Source: Capniomyces stellatus (lineage: Eukaryota > Kickxellomycota > Harpellomycetes > Harpellales > Legeriomycetaceae). From it: a DNA stretch of 64,000 nucleotides. This document shows positions 11,941 to 23,006 of this stretch, piece after piece. Below the pieces are notes generated by a model that did not search any database, was not told the DNA's origin, and saw nothing but the letters and a program-made list of their open reading frames with translations. The stretch spans positions 525,289 through 589,288 of the forward strand of contig LUVW01000008.1 in assembly GCA_001661515.1 (NCBI GenBank), given 5' to 3'. Position 1 is the stretch's first letter, and every line of letters begins with the position of its first letter. A program made the translations under genes and the position numbers.

Positions 11941-12849
11941 AACACCCCTTTCATATTTACCAACAAACTTTGTATATATCTTTAGTTATTATTGCTATTG
12001 TTTGGGGTTTCTCCCATCAACCAGGAGCCTATTTACAATAAACTTTACAAAATCAAGCTTATCTTGATCACTATCCAACAATACTACTATTTTGGATATA
12101 TTTCTTATTCATAATTCAGTCAACATCCACTATTAACGCGCCCTATAGATTAGCCTTAACATCCATTCTGCCCTTAAAAACATCACAGAACCATATTTAT
12201 CTCGCTAAATCCACGCTCAAGTATTGTAAAGTGTTAGTTTGGTGCTGTAACATTGATTGATTTTACAGGTTTTGCTTATGCAAGCAGATATTATCTAGCC
12301 GTGCTACAACCTATTTTATGACTTTTTAAATTAAAGTATGGTGTGGAAGCTTGTACAGCAATGCTGGTAGCTGCAAAACGGCCGATAAAGCAAACGGTGA
12401 ATCGGTGATTCTACTCGTAAATCAGCCAATTAGTATTTCAACAAACATTCCAACAATAAAACAAATAATAATTTATTTTTTGCAAAAGTCAAAGCGTGTA
12501 ATTATTGTGATGAAAGTGGCCAATAATTTTAAAGTGTTTAGTTTACGATTCGTGTTTTGTTAGAATTTGACGTAAATACGCCAGAATTTTGAAATCTGAA
12601 GCGAAATTGGTCTTGAAAACTATTTCGGATTGTCTGGTTGCAAAATAACAAACTCTACTGACAAAAAAAACACTTTTAAAACTATAGTCTGATTCATTGT
12701 AACTCGGACATTATCCAATCCAGAATTGTATTCTTACATGAAGCCTAAATCATAGTTAGAACGAAAACGAAAACGAAAACGAAAACAGAAACAACCAAAA
12801 TTACTATCATTATTACTACCATTATTACTATTTCTAAGTCCAGAGTAAC
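11941..12849. other. Intergenic region with a short tandem repeat
   Basis: About 900 AT-rich bases, the probable promoter side of the OST3 gene. A 6-base repeat (ACGAAA units) occupies about 12761-12786, close to the OST3 start codon. No gene is supported; the frame at 12351-12563 lacks an ATG and has no recognisable content. Confidence 0.5.
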
Positions 12850-14431
12850 ATGAACGTTGGATTCCTGAGGTGTTTTTTTGCAATTGCTCTATCGCTGTTT
12901 GGTTTAGCGAGATGTAGCGAGAGTCTTATCGAAAAATTTAACAAATTGGTATCTGAAAAGGATGGAATTGCAAGACTTAACAGCGAGGAGCTTCAAGAGC
13001 TTGTTTTTAGTCATCGAAACCCGTACTCTGTCGTGTTGTTGTTTTCCACAAATGATGAGGCCTTTAAATGCGAAAAATGCAGGTAAGCAAGAGTAAACTT
13101 GGTTTTGCTTTTCTTAAACCTGCAGCTAAATGTCCCTTCTTGACAAGTACCAAATAAAAACCATGACATTTAATAGACATATCGAAAGCGAGTTGTCATT
13201 AGTTGCAAAAAAGTTTCGCGAAAAAACGTTGAAGGAAAGGGTGTTTTTTGCATTGGCTGATGTTTCAAAGATTTCAAGCGCGATGCTTCAGGTACACAAT
13301 TGTGGCAAAGTTGACTATCTAACACACATCAATTTATCGATATATCAATATATCAATGTATATGGTACTGTTGCCTTTGACTATCAATTTTTAAACAGTA
13401 AATGTCAACTTTTATTCCTGACCAATAACATGTCATGATAAACAATAATAGATAAAGAAGCTGAATATACCGAAGCTATATGTGGTTGCAGGTCATCACA
13501 GCAAACCGGAGGTTGATGGAGACAAATTTCTGGAAGTTGCACTTCCAGAAAGGTAACTGTCCTAGTTCGGTGTTATATTTATTGTAGCATTTCAACTCTT
13601 GGCATATCAATAGTACCTTGGTGTTAAACTAACAAAGCGTCTGTTTTTATTTCTAGAACCACGACTGATGAATTGGTTAGCCGGCTGGACATCATTCTGA
13701 AAATAAGCGTAATAACACTTACAGACACAGCCAAGCTAGCTCTGTTTTTTTTTTTTTACATTTGCAGATCGAAAACCAAAGGCATATTTTCTTTATTTTT
13801 AAAAAAAATAACAAGTCACACATTTTATTTCAATACTCTACATAGTCTAAATCGGACAGACCACTCGGCTATACAAAAATTGCAGTTTTGATGTTAATAT
13901 GCTATGCTATATTCACGCTTGCTTACAAACTATACTCGTCGAGGCGTTTTGGTTCGGTTTTAGCAAATGTACTGACGGCAGTTACTATCTTGTTTACGCT
14001 ACTGATGAGCTCAGGGTATATTTGGACCAGCATCAAGAAGCCGGTCTACATTGCCATGGACCAGGCAAGCGAGTCAGCAATGTTGTTTATCCCAAATGTC
14101 TCGGGGCAGCTTGGTGTGGAAACGCACATTTTGTTTGTGTCATGTAAGTTTATGCTGGTACAATTTAGATGTCCATACCGTGTTTATACTAATTCTCAAA
14201 ATCAAAACAGATCATAATTGACATTTTGAAGCTGTGATTTGTTAAATAGACTCACTACTGGCGCTTTCTGCAATCGTTTTAGCTAAACACGCGCCTAACA
14301 TCAGCGACGACAGTACCAGGGTTACGGTTATTATGTTGTGTATGGGCTCAATTTTGTTATTTTGGAGCTATATATTTTCCATATACTCAATAAAAAACCC
14401 ATCATATCCTTTTAGGCTGATGCTGGTTTGA
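12850..14431 (+). CDS. OST3: Oligosaccharyltransferase OST3/OST6 (TUSC3/MAGT1) family subunit
   Basis: Ost3/Ost6 are thioredoxin-fold subunits of the ER oligosaccharyltransferase that hold acceptor proteins by a mixed disulfide so that sites near cysteines are N-glycosylated. Exons as read: 12850-13082, 13177-13291, 13452-13552, 13657-13708, 13768-13814, 13860-14143, 14250-14431, giving 337 residues (yeast Ost3: 350). Residues 1-23 form a signal peptide (hydrophobic CFFAIALSLFGLA). The redox motif CEKC is at the end of exon 1, followed after splicing by RHIESELSLVAKKF. The C-terminal half has four membrane segments, with family landmarks SSGYIWTSIKKP, GQLGVETHILFVS and KNPSYPFRLMLV. The fifth exon and the 45-base intron after it (13815-13859, donor GTCACA) are the weakest part of the model; they keep the frame and supply the family's proline before the first membrane helix. 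Confidence 0.88.
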
Positions 14432-15457
14432 TTTGGTTGCTCTGGTTTGGCTGTTCTGGTTTGACTGTTCTGGCTGCATGTTGGTTCAGCCAAAGTAGTT
14501 TCTCTATTTTGATTTAGTCAGCCTAGAAAATATAGATGTCTACTATCCTTAATTTGAGTCTAATGGGTGGGTTTGAGCCTTTTTGTTTTATTCTTTTTCT
14601 AATGTAAATATCAGCGAAAGCTTCTGTATAGATTTCGGGACAGAAATAAATTGCTTAAATAGTAACAATAAAATATCCCTCTGCCTACATAAGTAAACAC
14701 GGTTCGTTAATGCATGGGCGATATTACAACGCGAATTGGGGTGGTTTTGAGTAAGAATTATAAATATGGGCAGATTAAATCCAATAATTGGCTAATCAAA
14801 TCGACGATGGAGGCTAATAGCAATATTTTTTCCTTGGAGTTATATTAAATTAGTTGAAAGTGATGGCTTTTTATATAATACTTTGTTGTTTTTTTTTTAC
14901 CAAGCTTTGTTTTATTTATTTTTATTTTTTATTTGTTGTTGTTTTATATTGGCAATTTATAAAGTAACTATTTTGAACTGTTTATACATCAATCACTATT
15001 CTCGTACAAACAGCTGGAAAGTAGTTAAATTCAACTGTTTGCATTGAAAGCCAAAATCAAAAGAATTTCAAAAGGATTAGAACATCGATCGCGATAACAT
15101 ATATATATATATAGAAACTCGAACGGGATCAAGATACAGGACCGATTTTATAGCAAAAAACTAAAAGAAAAAAGAAAAACAGAATACAAACAGGAATTCA
15201 GGTATTTTTTTTCCTCAACAGAATTGTCGATAGTAGCCGATTCTGGTGTATAAATAGTGTACACAGTTATTGGTGTTGTAGATTAACACCCAAGGAGCCT
15301 GTGCACGGTAGTAATCAAAGCCCGGCATTCGGGGCGGGGAGGAATATACAATTATAAACTCGACAATAATTCTGGCATTGTAGTCAAGCTTCAAGAGACA
15401 CGTTCTTAAAAAAAAAGTTCGGGGTTAAGTAGGCCAAAGCGTACAGAAATTGCTATC
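14432..15457. other. Intergenic region upstream of the Sfi1-like gene
   Basis: About 1 kb. A run of imperfect TTTGGTT/CTGGTTTG words sits just after the OST3 stop (14427-14485), and (TA)n at about 15101-15112. I see no exon or RNA gene. Confidence 0.5.
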
Positions 15458-18400
15458 ATGTCTTTATACCAAAGTCGATTAGGTAAGTAAATTAGAAAGC
15501 ACTGATATAGGCGAACCGCGAATTTATGCTATACATAAACCAACATTGATTGATTTTAACAGTGTATAAATGAATAAACTATTTGACAGAATTTCCAAGC
15601 ATACGAAAGTACGAGCAGATCCTTGATGGATTTTCAAATAATGAATTGTAAGAAGTTTACCTGTTTGTTTTCCCTATGTTGAGAAATATATTGCCAATGA
15701 AGTGTGAAAACTTAACATTTATGAATTAGATGGTTTGTACTTTTGGCTAATATAAACTCTCGTGGATTTTTTTAAACACTTTATTGTAGAAATAAAGAGC
15801 AGAATAAGCTAAAGAGGCATGTGATGGCAATTTGCCACTGGTCAATGGCGATAGAGTTTTATAACGTGAGCCAAAAAAGAAAGTATTACAGGGCGTGGAG
15901 AATCAGTCTAATTGAAAGGAAGTTAAATTCAGGCATAAAGTTGGCTGCACACGAAGTTGCGTATTTGGAGGAGCATGCGCAAAGTATGGGAGCCCTGATG
16001 GGGGTAAATTCAAAATTGGACAAGCAAAGTACGTATAGTCGTATAAACACCTTTAACCAGTATCAGTACAGCGACGAGGGTAGCAATGCGGTTGTTCCTA
16101 AGAGTATTTCTAGGGCAAACATTCTACGCAAGTTGATAAATCTCCATGAGGATGGTGAATATAGTAGAGAACCTACTGGCAGGTTAGCAGTGCCATTACA
16201 GCCGGTTTATGAAAACGAAGCTATGAATTTCGGCATTGAAGGTCATGCGCTGTTGATTAAAGACAGCCCTAAATACGAATTTGATAAAGTAGAGTATTAC
16301 AAACTCACCCTTGATAAAAAGGGTAAGGAGTTTAGAGAAAAAAGCTTGGCGAAAAGGTGTATACTGCATTGGAGAAAGATGAAGCATTTGCATTATTTTT
16401 TAAAGTCGGTTGACTTGATAAATGAGGTCAAGGCAAAGAAACAGTTTTTTGCAAAGTTGAAGGAAATAAACTACTTGAGTTTGCACAGCCGCAAGTATCC
16501 GAGTGCCGTGATAGTAGGTCCTGGAAATAACGTTATTTTAGAAGGAAGGGTAGCAAGTAAAGATTTGGCGGGAAAAGTTGATTTGAGAAAGCTAGTGGAG
16601 CTGGAGCAACACATGAAGATGCAGCAGAACATGAGGGTGTTCTTTCAAGCTTGGAGCCAATGGAGGATGAAATACAAGGGCATAGCCAAACTGGACGAAC
16701 GAGAACGATTTTTAAAACTAGGGAAAAGACGAGCTTTGCTAAAGCTAGTTCAAAGCAGCAGTCTAATCCGTAAATCGAAAATAGCCGAACAAAACCTAAA
16801 AGAGTCGACATTGGATGTGTATTTTACTGGACTGAGGCGATATACAGCGCATTATAGCCAGGAGCTAAGCAAAGCCAGTGACTTTTATAAGAGCAAGCTG
16901 TTGAAAAGAGCAATGAGTTGCTGGGTGCGGAGTATATTGGGAGTCACTAGACTCGAGCTTTATGCTTGTAATCACCACAAGACTAAAACCAAAGAGTCGG
17001 TCTATAGAATGTTGAAATCGGGTCTGGACCAAATATCTTCAAGTCGGATAGCTGAAATAGCTGCAAATATTACCGAGGAAACCAACAAAGCGAGGGCTAA
17101 GGAAGTGCTTGGCAGATGGAAACAAATGGTGGACTCAATCAACAGTCTGGCGCAGACAAGGCAAATAGACATGGCACTAGGACTGTCCCAGTTTAAAGTA
17201 GATATCAAATCAAGTACTTTTGTCGAAATTGTCAATAAAAGAGTGCTGAGGGATGCGTTTGTATTATGGAAGGTGAGGCTTGATAGGCTGATTGAAGTTG
17301 GGCTGATAGTAAGCAGACTGGATAAAAGACGGATAAAAAGAAATATATTTGGTTATTGGAGGTTGCTGACCGATAAAGCAATAATGAGTAAGCCTATATC
17401 GGTATCGGAAATCAAAATCAGCCAGTTTAGCATATTTGAAGGCGAAGACCACGATTCATTTGGTGGGGAGGCTGGCGAACATGAAGCTATACTTACAGGA
17501 GAGGTGCATACAGATTTGAGTAATGTGAATGATAGCGTCGATATAAGAAATGGTATTAAAAACGGTCTGGCTGACAAAGTAAACCCCGATTTTGATGAGG
17601 GTAGTAAAAACAAATACACTGCATACGGCTACAACGATGCTTTGGGCAGCTTTAGAGATCGAAGACCCGTATTAGACAAAATTAGCTCATTCCTTGATCA
17701 ACTAAGCCTTGGAAAGAATCAAATCCAAAAGGCAGGAGTCTTGCAAGAAGAAGCAAAAGTAGCTAAAAAACATACTTTTCAGCACCACGGCTCGGCTGCT
17801 TTGGCAAACAAACATGTGTCTAGCATGAGAGTAAATGGCAGCTCTTGCGCTAGCGATAGCGATCAGATGGAAGACTATTCAAGAAACAAGCACAAGCTTG
17901 ATGAAGTTGAAAATAAGCAAGAACGCTTAAATGAGCTATCCAACCAAGCGCCAAGTAATTTTTTCACGTCTTTAAATGCCAGCTATACTCCTTTTATGTC
18001 TACCGCTTTTGACAGATTTGATCTTGACCAAAGCTTACCAGCAGTTAGATTCAGCTCTAACGGGTTGAAAGATTTGAGAGAAGGCGATGATGGTGGGGGC
18101 GAGAGTGGAGCAGAAGTAGCAGCAATCGAAGCAACAGTCAGAGACATGGATGCTGGTACCGACCGAGAAGCTGTTGTATATCTAGATAGACTTCCAGAAA
18201 AAGAAACTAAGGATGTGACGCAACATTTGTCCGCTGGTTACTACCACAATCCTGCTGCGATAGAGTATATATCGTTTCATCAACACCAGCAAAAGCACCG
18301 AAACCAGAGTCATAGTCAACCAAGTGCTGCATCTGGTCTTGTGAATAAAAGCACAGAATTACCGGTATTGATTGAACGCCAGAGCAAACACAAGAACACA

Positions 18401-21313
18401 AATTTAAAACAAAGTTTAGGAATAGAAAGCGATAAAGCAGAGACCAGAGCTATTGGCGCCAATGAGGAAAAGGGCCGAATGGCTATAGACATTTCGAATA
18501 CGATCCGGAAACCGACAAAGATCCCTATTAGCTTAAATCGGGGAGTCTTGGGAAATATTCAAGAAAAGAGCCAAAGAAGCTCCAGTGCGATAACCAAACC
18601 AGATACCAAGGCTTTATTGATTCAGCTGCGGAACCGAAGAGTTCTGAGCAACGGCAGTAAGGTTAGGCATAGCATAGATTACAAAACCGTCCCTGGTTCT
18701 AAACCTGAAGTTGACGAAAGCGAGCAGCGGAGAATCAAAAAGGAGGAAGACGAGGCAGAATTTATTAAAAAAATGGACGGCTTTAACGATTTTATCGACA
18801 TTCAGATCAAAAAAAGGGCATTTAAACTGCTGGTGGAAAAGTTTAGCGAAGTGAAAGAAAATGATGATTTGGCACGAAATTTCTACCTTTATAAACTGAT
18901 ACTGAGAATGTGCAAGAATAGATTTGAGGATAACCTGGCTACCAGTTTAAAAATCGACAATTTTATTGCTGAGAGTGCCAACCAAAGAGCTCCGGATAAT
19001 ATAAACGAGGGTGTGAGCAACAAACCTGGTGCCAATGCCACAAATAATAGAATGTATAAGGATGGCGATGCAGACATTGACTATTCGCATATTGTGCTAA
19101 GGAACAGACCAAGTCGTGGGCCAAACCAGTCTAAGGATAGTGGCGGTATAGTCAGAAAAGATAGTGTGACAGGACTTGGGCACCACAAACACAACAAAGC
19201 AGCAAGCGAAGATGATTGTCACGAGTTAAACAAGGGCGCTCTAATACATAGTTTAAAAATATCAAACAAGACAGTCAATGATTCGAAGATAGCCAGTTCT
19301 GGGGGTGATTTAGAAATAGCCAGTTCTGGGGATGACCTGGCGATAGCTGAAAGTGGCAATAATATTCAAACTAACTGCGATGATAGCGAAGTAGACAAGA
19401 TTGTGACAGGAAAAATAAACGAAATAGCAGAAAAGCTGCACGAAGAAATGGCTGGTAACATAATATTTGACTGCTTCTCGTCTTTGTACGAGACAACGAC
19501 GCACTTGAACGCAGATTTGCACAAGTTCGAGTATGTTTTAAGAACAAACAAAAGAGGGAAGCAAGTCTACGTAAACAGGGTTTTGCTCAGAGCGTGGAAC
19601 ACATGGGTTAGAATGTATTTGAGAAGCTCGCTCGGAAAAGTCAATGAACATGGGCTAGTTGGCAAAAGACGATACTATTTTGACGAATCCTTGATTTCCT
19701 CTAGTTCAACATCCAACATCTCCTCTCCCGCTAGCACAAAACCAAACACCGCCAATTGCTCAACCAACGATATCAACATTGACTCTCGTCGATATACAGA
19801 CCAGTCTAGAAACGTTTATAGCGAATATCCCAAGACTAATAGCTCTCAAAGCCCCGCTGACTTTGATAGCCCTGGTGCGTCAGAGAAGCTAGGCGCTACA
19901 GAGCACCAAGAAGACAATCCAAATAGGTCTTTTAACAGAATCTGCACTCGATCTATGGATGTGGTTGGCAGCAATGAGCATAGTGACGTCTCCTTTATTG
20001 GAACAGACTCTGTAAAGTTGTATTCGCAAACAAGTTTCTCGTCCCTTTCGCTCAGGCCAAGACAAATCAGTGACAATAACTTACTTGCTGACAAAAACGA
20101 CAACATAACGCCAATTGGTAGCCAAGCCAGTCTGGATAGTGTAGCTGACAGCTTGGCCGACGGCCTTGACGATCGCCGCGCGGCATCTCCCTGCGAAGAA
20201 TACTTGAATGACAGTGTTTTTGAGTTTAGGCTTTCTATCCAGTCCGAACCAATAATTTATTCTTCACCCTTGATATATGCCGAAGAGATTGCCGATCGAT
20301 TCTCACAATCCCAGATACTGCTATTGCCCGAGTATTACTCCCAGTCTAGCGTAGACAATGTATTTGGGGTGGGAAGTGACTCTGGGCTAAAAAGCTGCGA
20401 CTATGAGCAGGAAGTTGGTTACGAGGACCATGACAGCTATTGCGGAAGCTCAATAATCGACGAAATCGATGTTGCTAAACCTGAAAACTACAGCGAACTT
20501 GTAGAAAAGGCCGATAACGTTTACAACTGTTTTCTCGCTGTGCAGACAATTGTTAAAATTGAAGATTTGTATTACCAGCTGTTAAGCGAAAAGCAGGACT
20601 TGAATTCCAATCCAGGCCATTTTGATCCACTTGAACCTACGCCCGCACCAGAATACAATCAACTTGTTGATGCTCGTGACGCAAATGAGTCCATTGATTA
20701 TGTTGTTCCTGATGTGTATTCAAGCCACCCCGACTCTAACTCGGCAGAGTATAGCTTCAGCGAGGCTTCTGGGCATTTTAAAAGCAGCGAATATCCAGGC
20801 AACATAGACTTGGACAGATCTATAAGCATTGAAAGCACTTATAAAGCATCCGAATCCAGGCACGAACATTTTTTAAAAAAAACTACCGGAAATGCTACAA
20901 ACAGCGGTGTTCTGAATCACGAAACCATGTCCAACTCTACAGCAATGCACCCACTGCTTCACGAACCAACTACCACGTCCAATCGCAGCCAAATGGGATA
21001 CTCTGCAGCTAGTTTTGGCTCTGAATCTACGAGCAGGCCTGATTTAGCTAACAGAGGACCTAAAAGAGCAGTATTTTCTGCCGAAAAAATGTTTGACACC
21101 ACTCTATGTCCACCAGTACCAACCAGCGCAGAGAAGCTGTCGAACAAACCCAAACACCGACTGGCCAGCTCACTGGCATCAGCTGAAAGTGAAAAAGAGG
21201 ATTCTTCTGACCTCTGCTATTTGAATAAAGTAAACAGCGACTATGGCTCATACGCCCGTGTGACTCCTTTAGAGGCAAACACTGTTTTTGTTGAACACAA
21301 AAGCTTCTACTAG
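15458..21313 (+). CDS. Very large Sfi1-like protein with spaced Trp repeats
   Basis: Exons 15458-15482, 15590-15647 and 15790-21313 join in phase to 1868 residues; the last exon alone is 5.5 kb. The first 560 residues hold a series of amphipathic segments with a central Trp followed by basic residues: YYRAWRISL, LHWRKMKHL (about 221), FFQAWSQWRMKYKG (about 311), AMSCWVRSIL (about 404), VLGRWKQMV (about 468), AFVLWKVRL (about 518) and FGYWRLL (about 549), with one more, LLRAWNTWVRMY, near 1294. This resembles the centrin-binding repeat of Sfi1, the spindle pole body half-bridge filament protein. Between and after them lie more than a thousand Ser/Asn/Asp-rich residues, probably disordered. Repeat spacing is looser than in yeast Sfi1, so the assignment is a family-level inference. 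The tail (residues after about 1300) has no recognisable domain. Confidence 0.55.
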
Positions 21314-21610
21314 TCTATCATCCACCATTTTGCTTGGCTCTTTTGTATTAAATCGCTTTATATATTTAGTGGTCGGTTTTGCCTTTATAATTACTTTATC
21401 TTGGCCATTGTTTTCACATTTCACAATTAAAATACAATCGAATAAAACTATATTTATTCGAGTAAAACTATCTTCACTCGAGTAAAAGTATACTAGAAAA
21501 AAAACTGAATTTACTATGCGCTTGACAAGGTTTTATCGCCAAGCCCTGACTATGGCTCTATCAGCTACTCTCGATCAGCTGCAGCACTGAACATTATACA
21601 ACTCATTCAG

Positions 21611-22535
21611 CTATTTTCTGCTCTTTTTATAACTTTTACTGCCCCGCCCATGCTCCCTTTCACTATCAGAACCGCTTCCGCTGCTTCTGCCATCGGATTC
21701 GCTTTTGTACCTTTTTTTGTTGTTATTGGAGCCACTTTCTTCGCTCCTTCTTCCACCTTTTTTTTCATTCCGCCTACTTCTGTCGCGCCCTCTTTCTTTT
21801 CGTCTTTTATTATTATCGCCATCGCTTTCACTTGACTCTGAGTCTGATCCTGAGTCTGATCCTGAGTCTGATCCTGAGTCTGATCCTGAGTCTGATTCCG
21901 ACTCTGAATCAGAGCTCGATTCTTCGCTGCTGCTACGGTGCTTCCTACTTTTCTTCCCTTTCCCCAAAGATTTATCATCACTTCCCCTGTGCTTCCTATC
22001 TCTTTTTTCTTTGCTTCTGCCTTTGCTCTCAGTGTTTTTCTTTAATTTCTTTTTTTCTTTTTCGATCATTAATTGAGTTTTAATAATATCTTGTCTAATC
22101 TTTTCTTTCTGATGCTCCAATGACTGCTTTCTGGCAAGAGCCTGATTCCCGACGCTGGTACTCTGGTGATTTAGCTTCAACATATTTTTGCATTCAAACG
22201 TCAAATGTCCGACTATACATCAAGTTAAAGTTTAAACATACAGTTAAATCGTATCTTTCTTTCTTTCTTTCAAAAGTCAGCAATTAGTTGTCCACAACCT
22301 TTAAAGAGCGATATACTAGTGAGAGGAAAGCCGTATAAACAGATTAATGACATGCTTTTAGACGCTACTCTACCCAAGCGACGCTAATCCTTATTTAACT
22401 TTTCCTTCCCCTCCTGAAACCTCCCCACCCCAACTTACTTCCACCGCATTTTTTACAAGCCCCTCTTTTTATCGCCTCTTCCCTTCCTTTTAGTAGCTGC
22501 TCGAAAGCCTCTATACCCTTTTGCTGATCTGCCAT
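21611..22535 (-). CDS. SREK1IP1-like zinc-knuckle, RS-rich splicing protein
   Basis: Exon 1 is 22535-22439 and exon 2 is 22212-21611 (intron of 226 bases, donor GTAAGT, acceptor TATAG), 232 residues. The splice joins the two halves of a CCHC zinc knuckle: CKKCGGIGHLTFECKN, spacing C-x2-C-x4-H-x4-C. That sequence closely matches the zinc knuckle of animal SREK1-interacting protein 1 (P18SRP), a nuclear splicing-associated factor. The rest is a Lys/Glu-rich helix, then an acidic (Ser-Asp-Ser-Gly)n run and an Arg/Ser/Lys-rich tail typical of nuclear-speckle proteins. The knuckle is split between exons, so the second exon alone looks like featureless charged sequence. ZCCHC10 has a similar layout but a different knuckle sequence. 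It ends about 300 bases from the convergent Sfi1-like gene. Confidence 0.8.
21835..21897. repeat. 12-base tandem repeat coding for Ser-Asp-Ser-Gly
   Basis: About five near-identical copies of a 12-base unit (CTGAGTCTGATC on the plus strand) lie inside the SREK1IP1-like gene and encode its SDSG run. The identity at DNA level shows recent unit duplication within coding sequence. Confidence 0.85.
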
Positions 22536-23006
22536 TATCTGTGCTTGTTTTTATATGTTCCTACTCTACTGATATCTTTAATTTCATAACTTTATACTCT
22601 CGCCTTTAAATACCAACAACCCGGTTTTATTAACTTGAGCTATTTTAATGTCAAATATATGTTACTTATATTTATTGGTATTAAGAAAGAAGAACTGTTT
22701 CCTTTAACTTAAAAATGGTTCGCTATTTTGCAAATTAATTCAAATATATTTTACTTTTCTGATTTCTTCACTCTAGTTTCGTGCTTTTTTTGTTTTTTTT
22801 TTAATTCCAATTCCAATTCCAATTCCAATTCCAAACCCAATTTCAAAATACACAACAAAAAATCGCTTAAATGTTTTGTTAAAAAAAAAAAAAAAGAATC
22901 ATAAGAATAAAATAAATATAGTCCTCAAACTAAACTGTGCAAGTAAATCCAGCTATCCAGTTTGAAACTGTCTGTCTGGCTACACTTTTTTTTCCCAGTT
23001 GTGGTA
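22536..23006. other. Spacer between two minus-strand genes, with AATTCC repeat
   Basis: About 470 AT-rich bases holding a (AATTCC)n microsatellite at about 22803-22834 and long A and T runs. It would carry the promoter of the SREK1IP1-like gene and the 3' end of the FEN1-like gene. No gene seen. Confidence 0.6.

Noticed and set aside
12351..12563. A 70-codon plus-strand frame
   Set aside because: No ATG at its start, AT-biased composition, and no splice-supported continuation.
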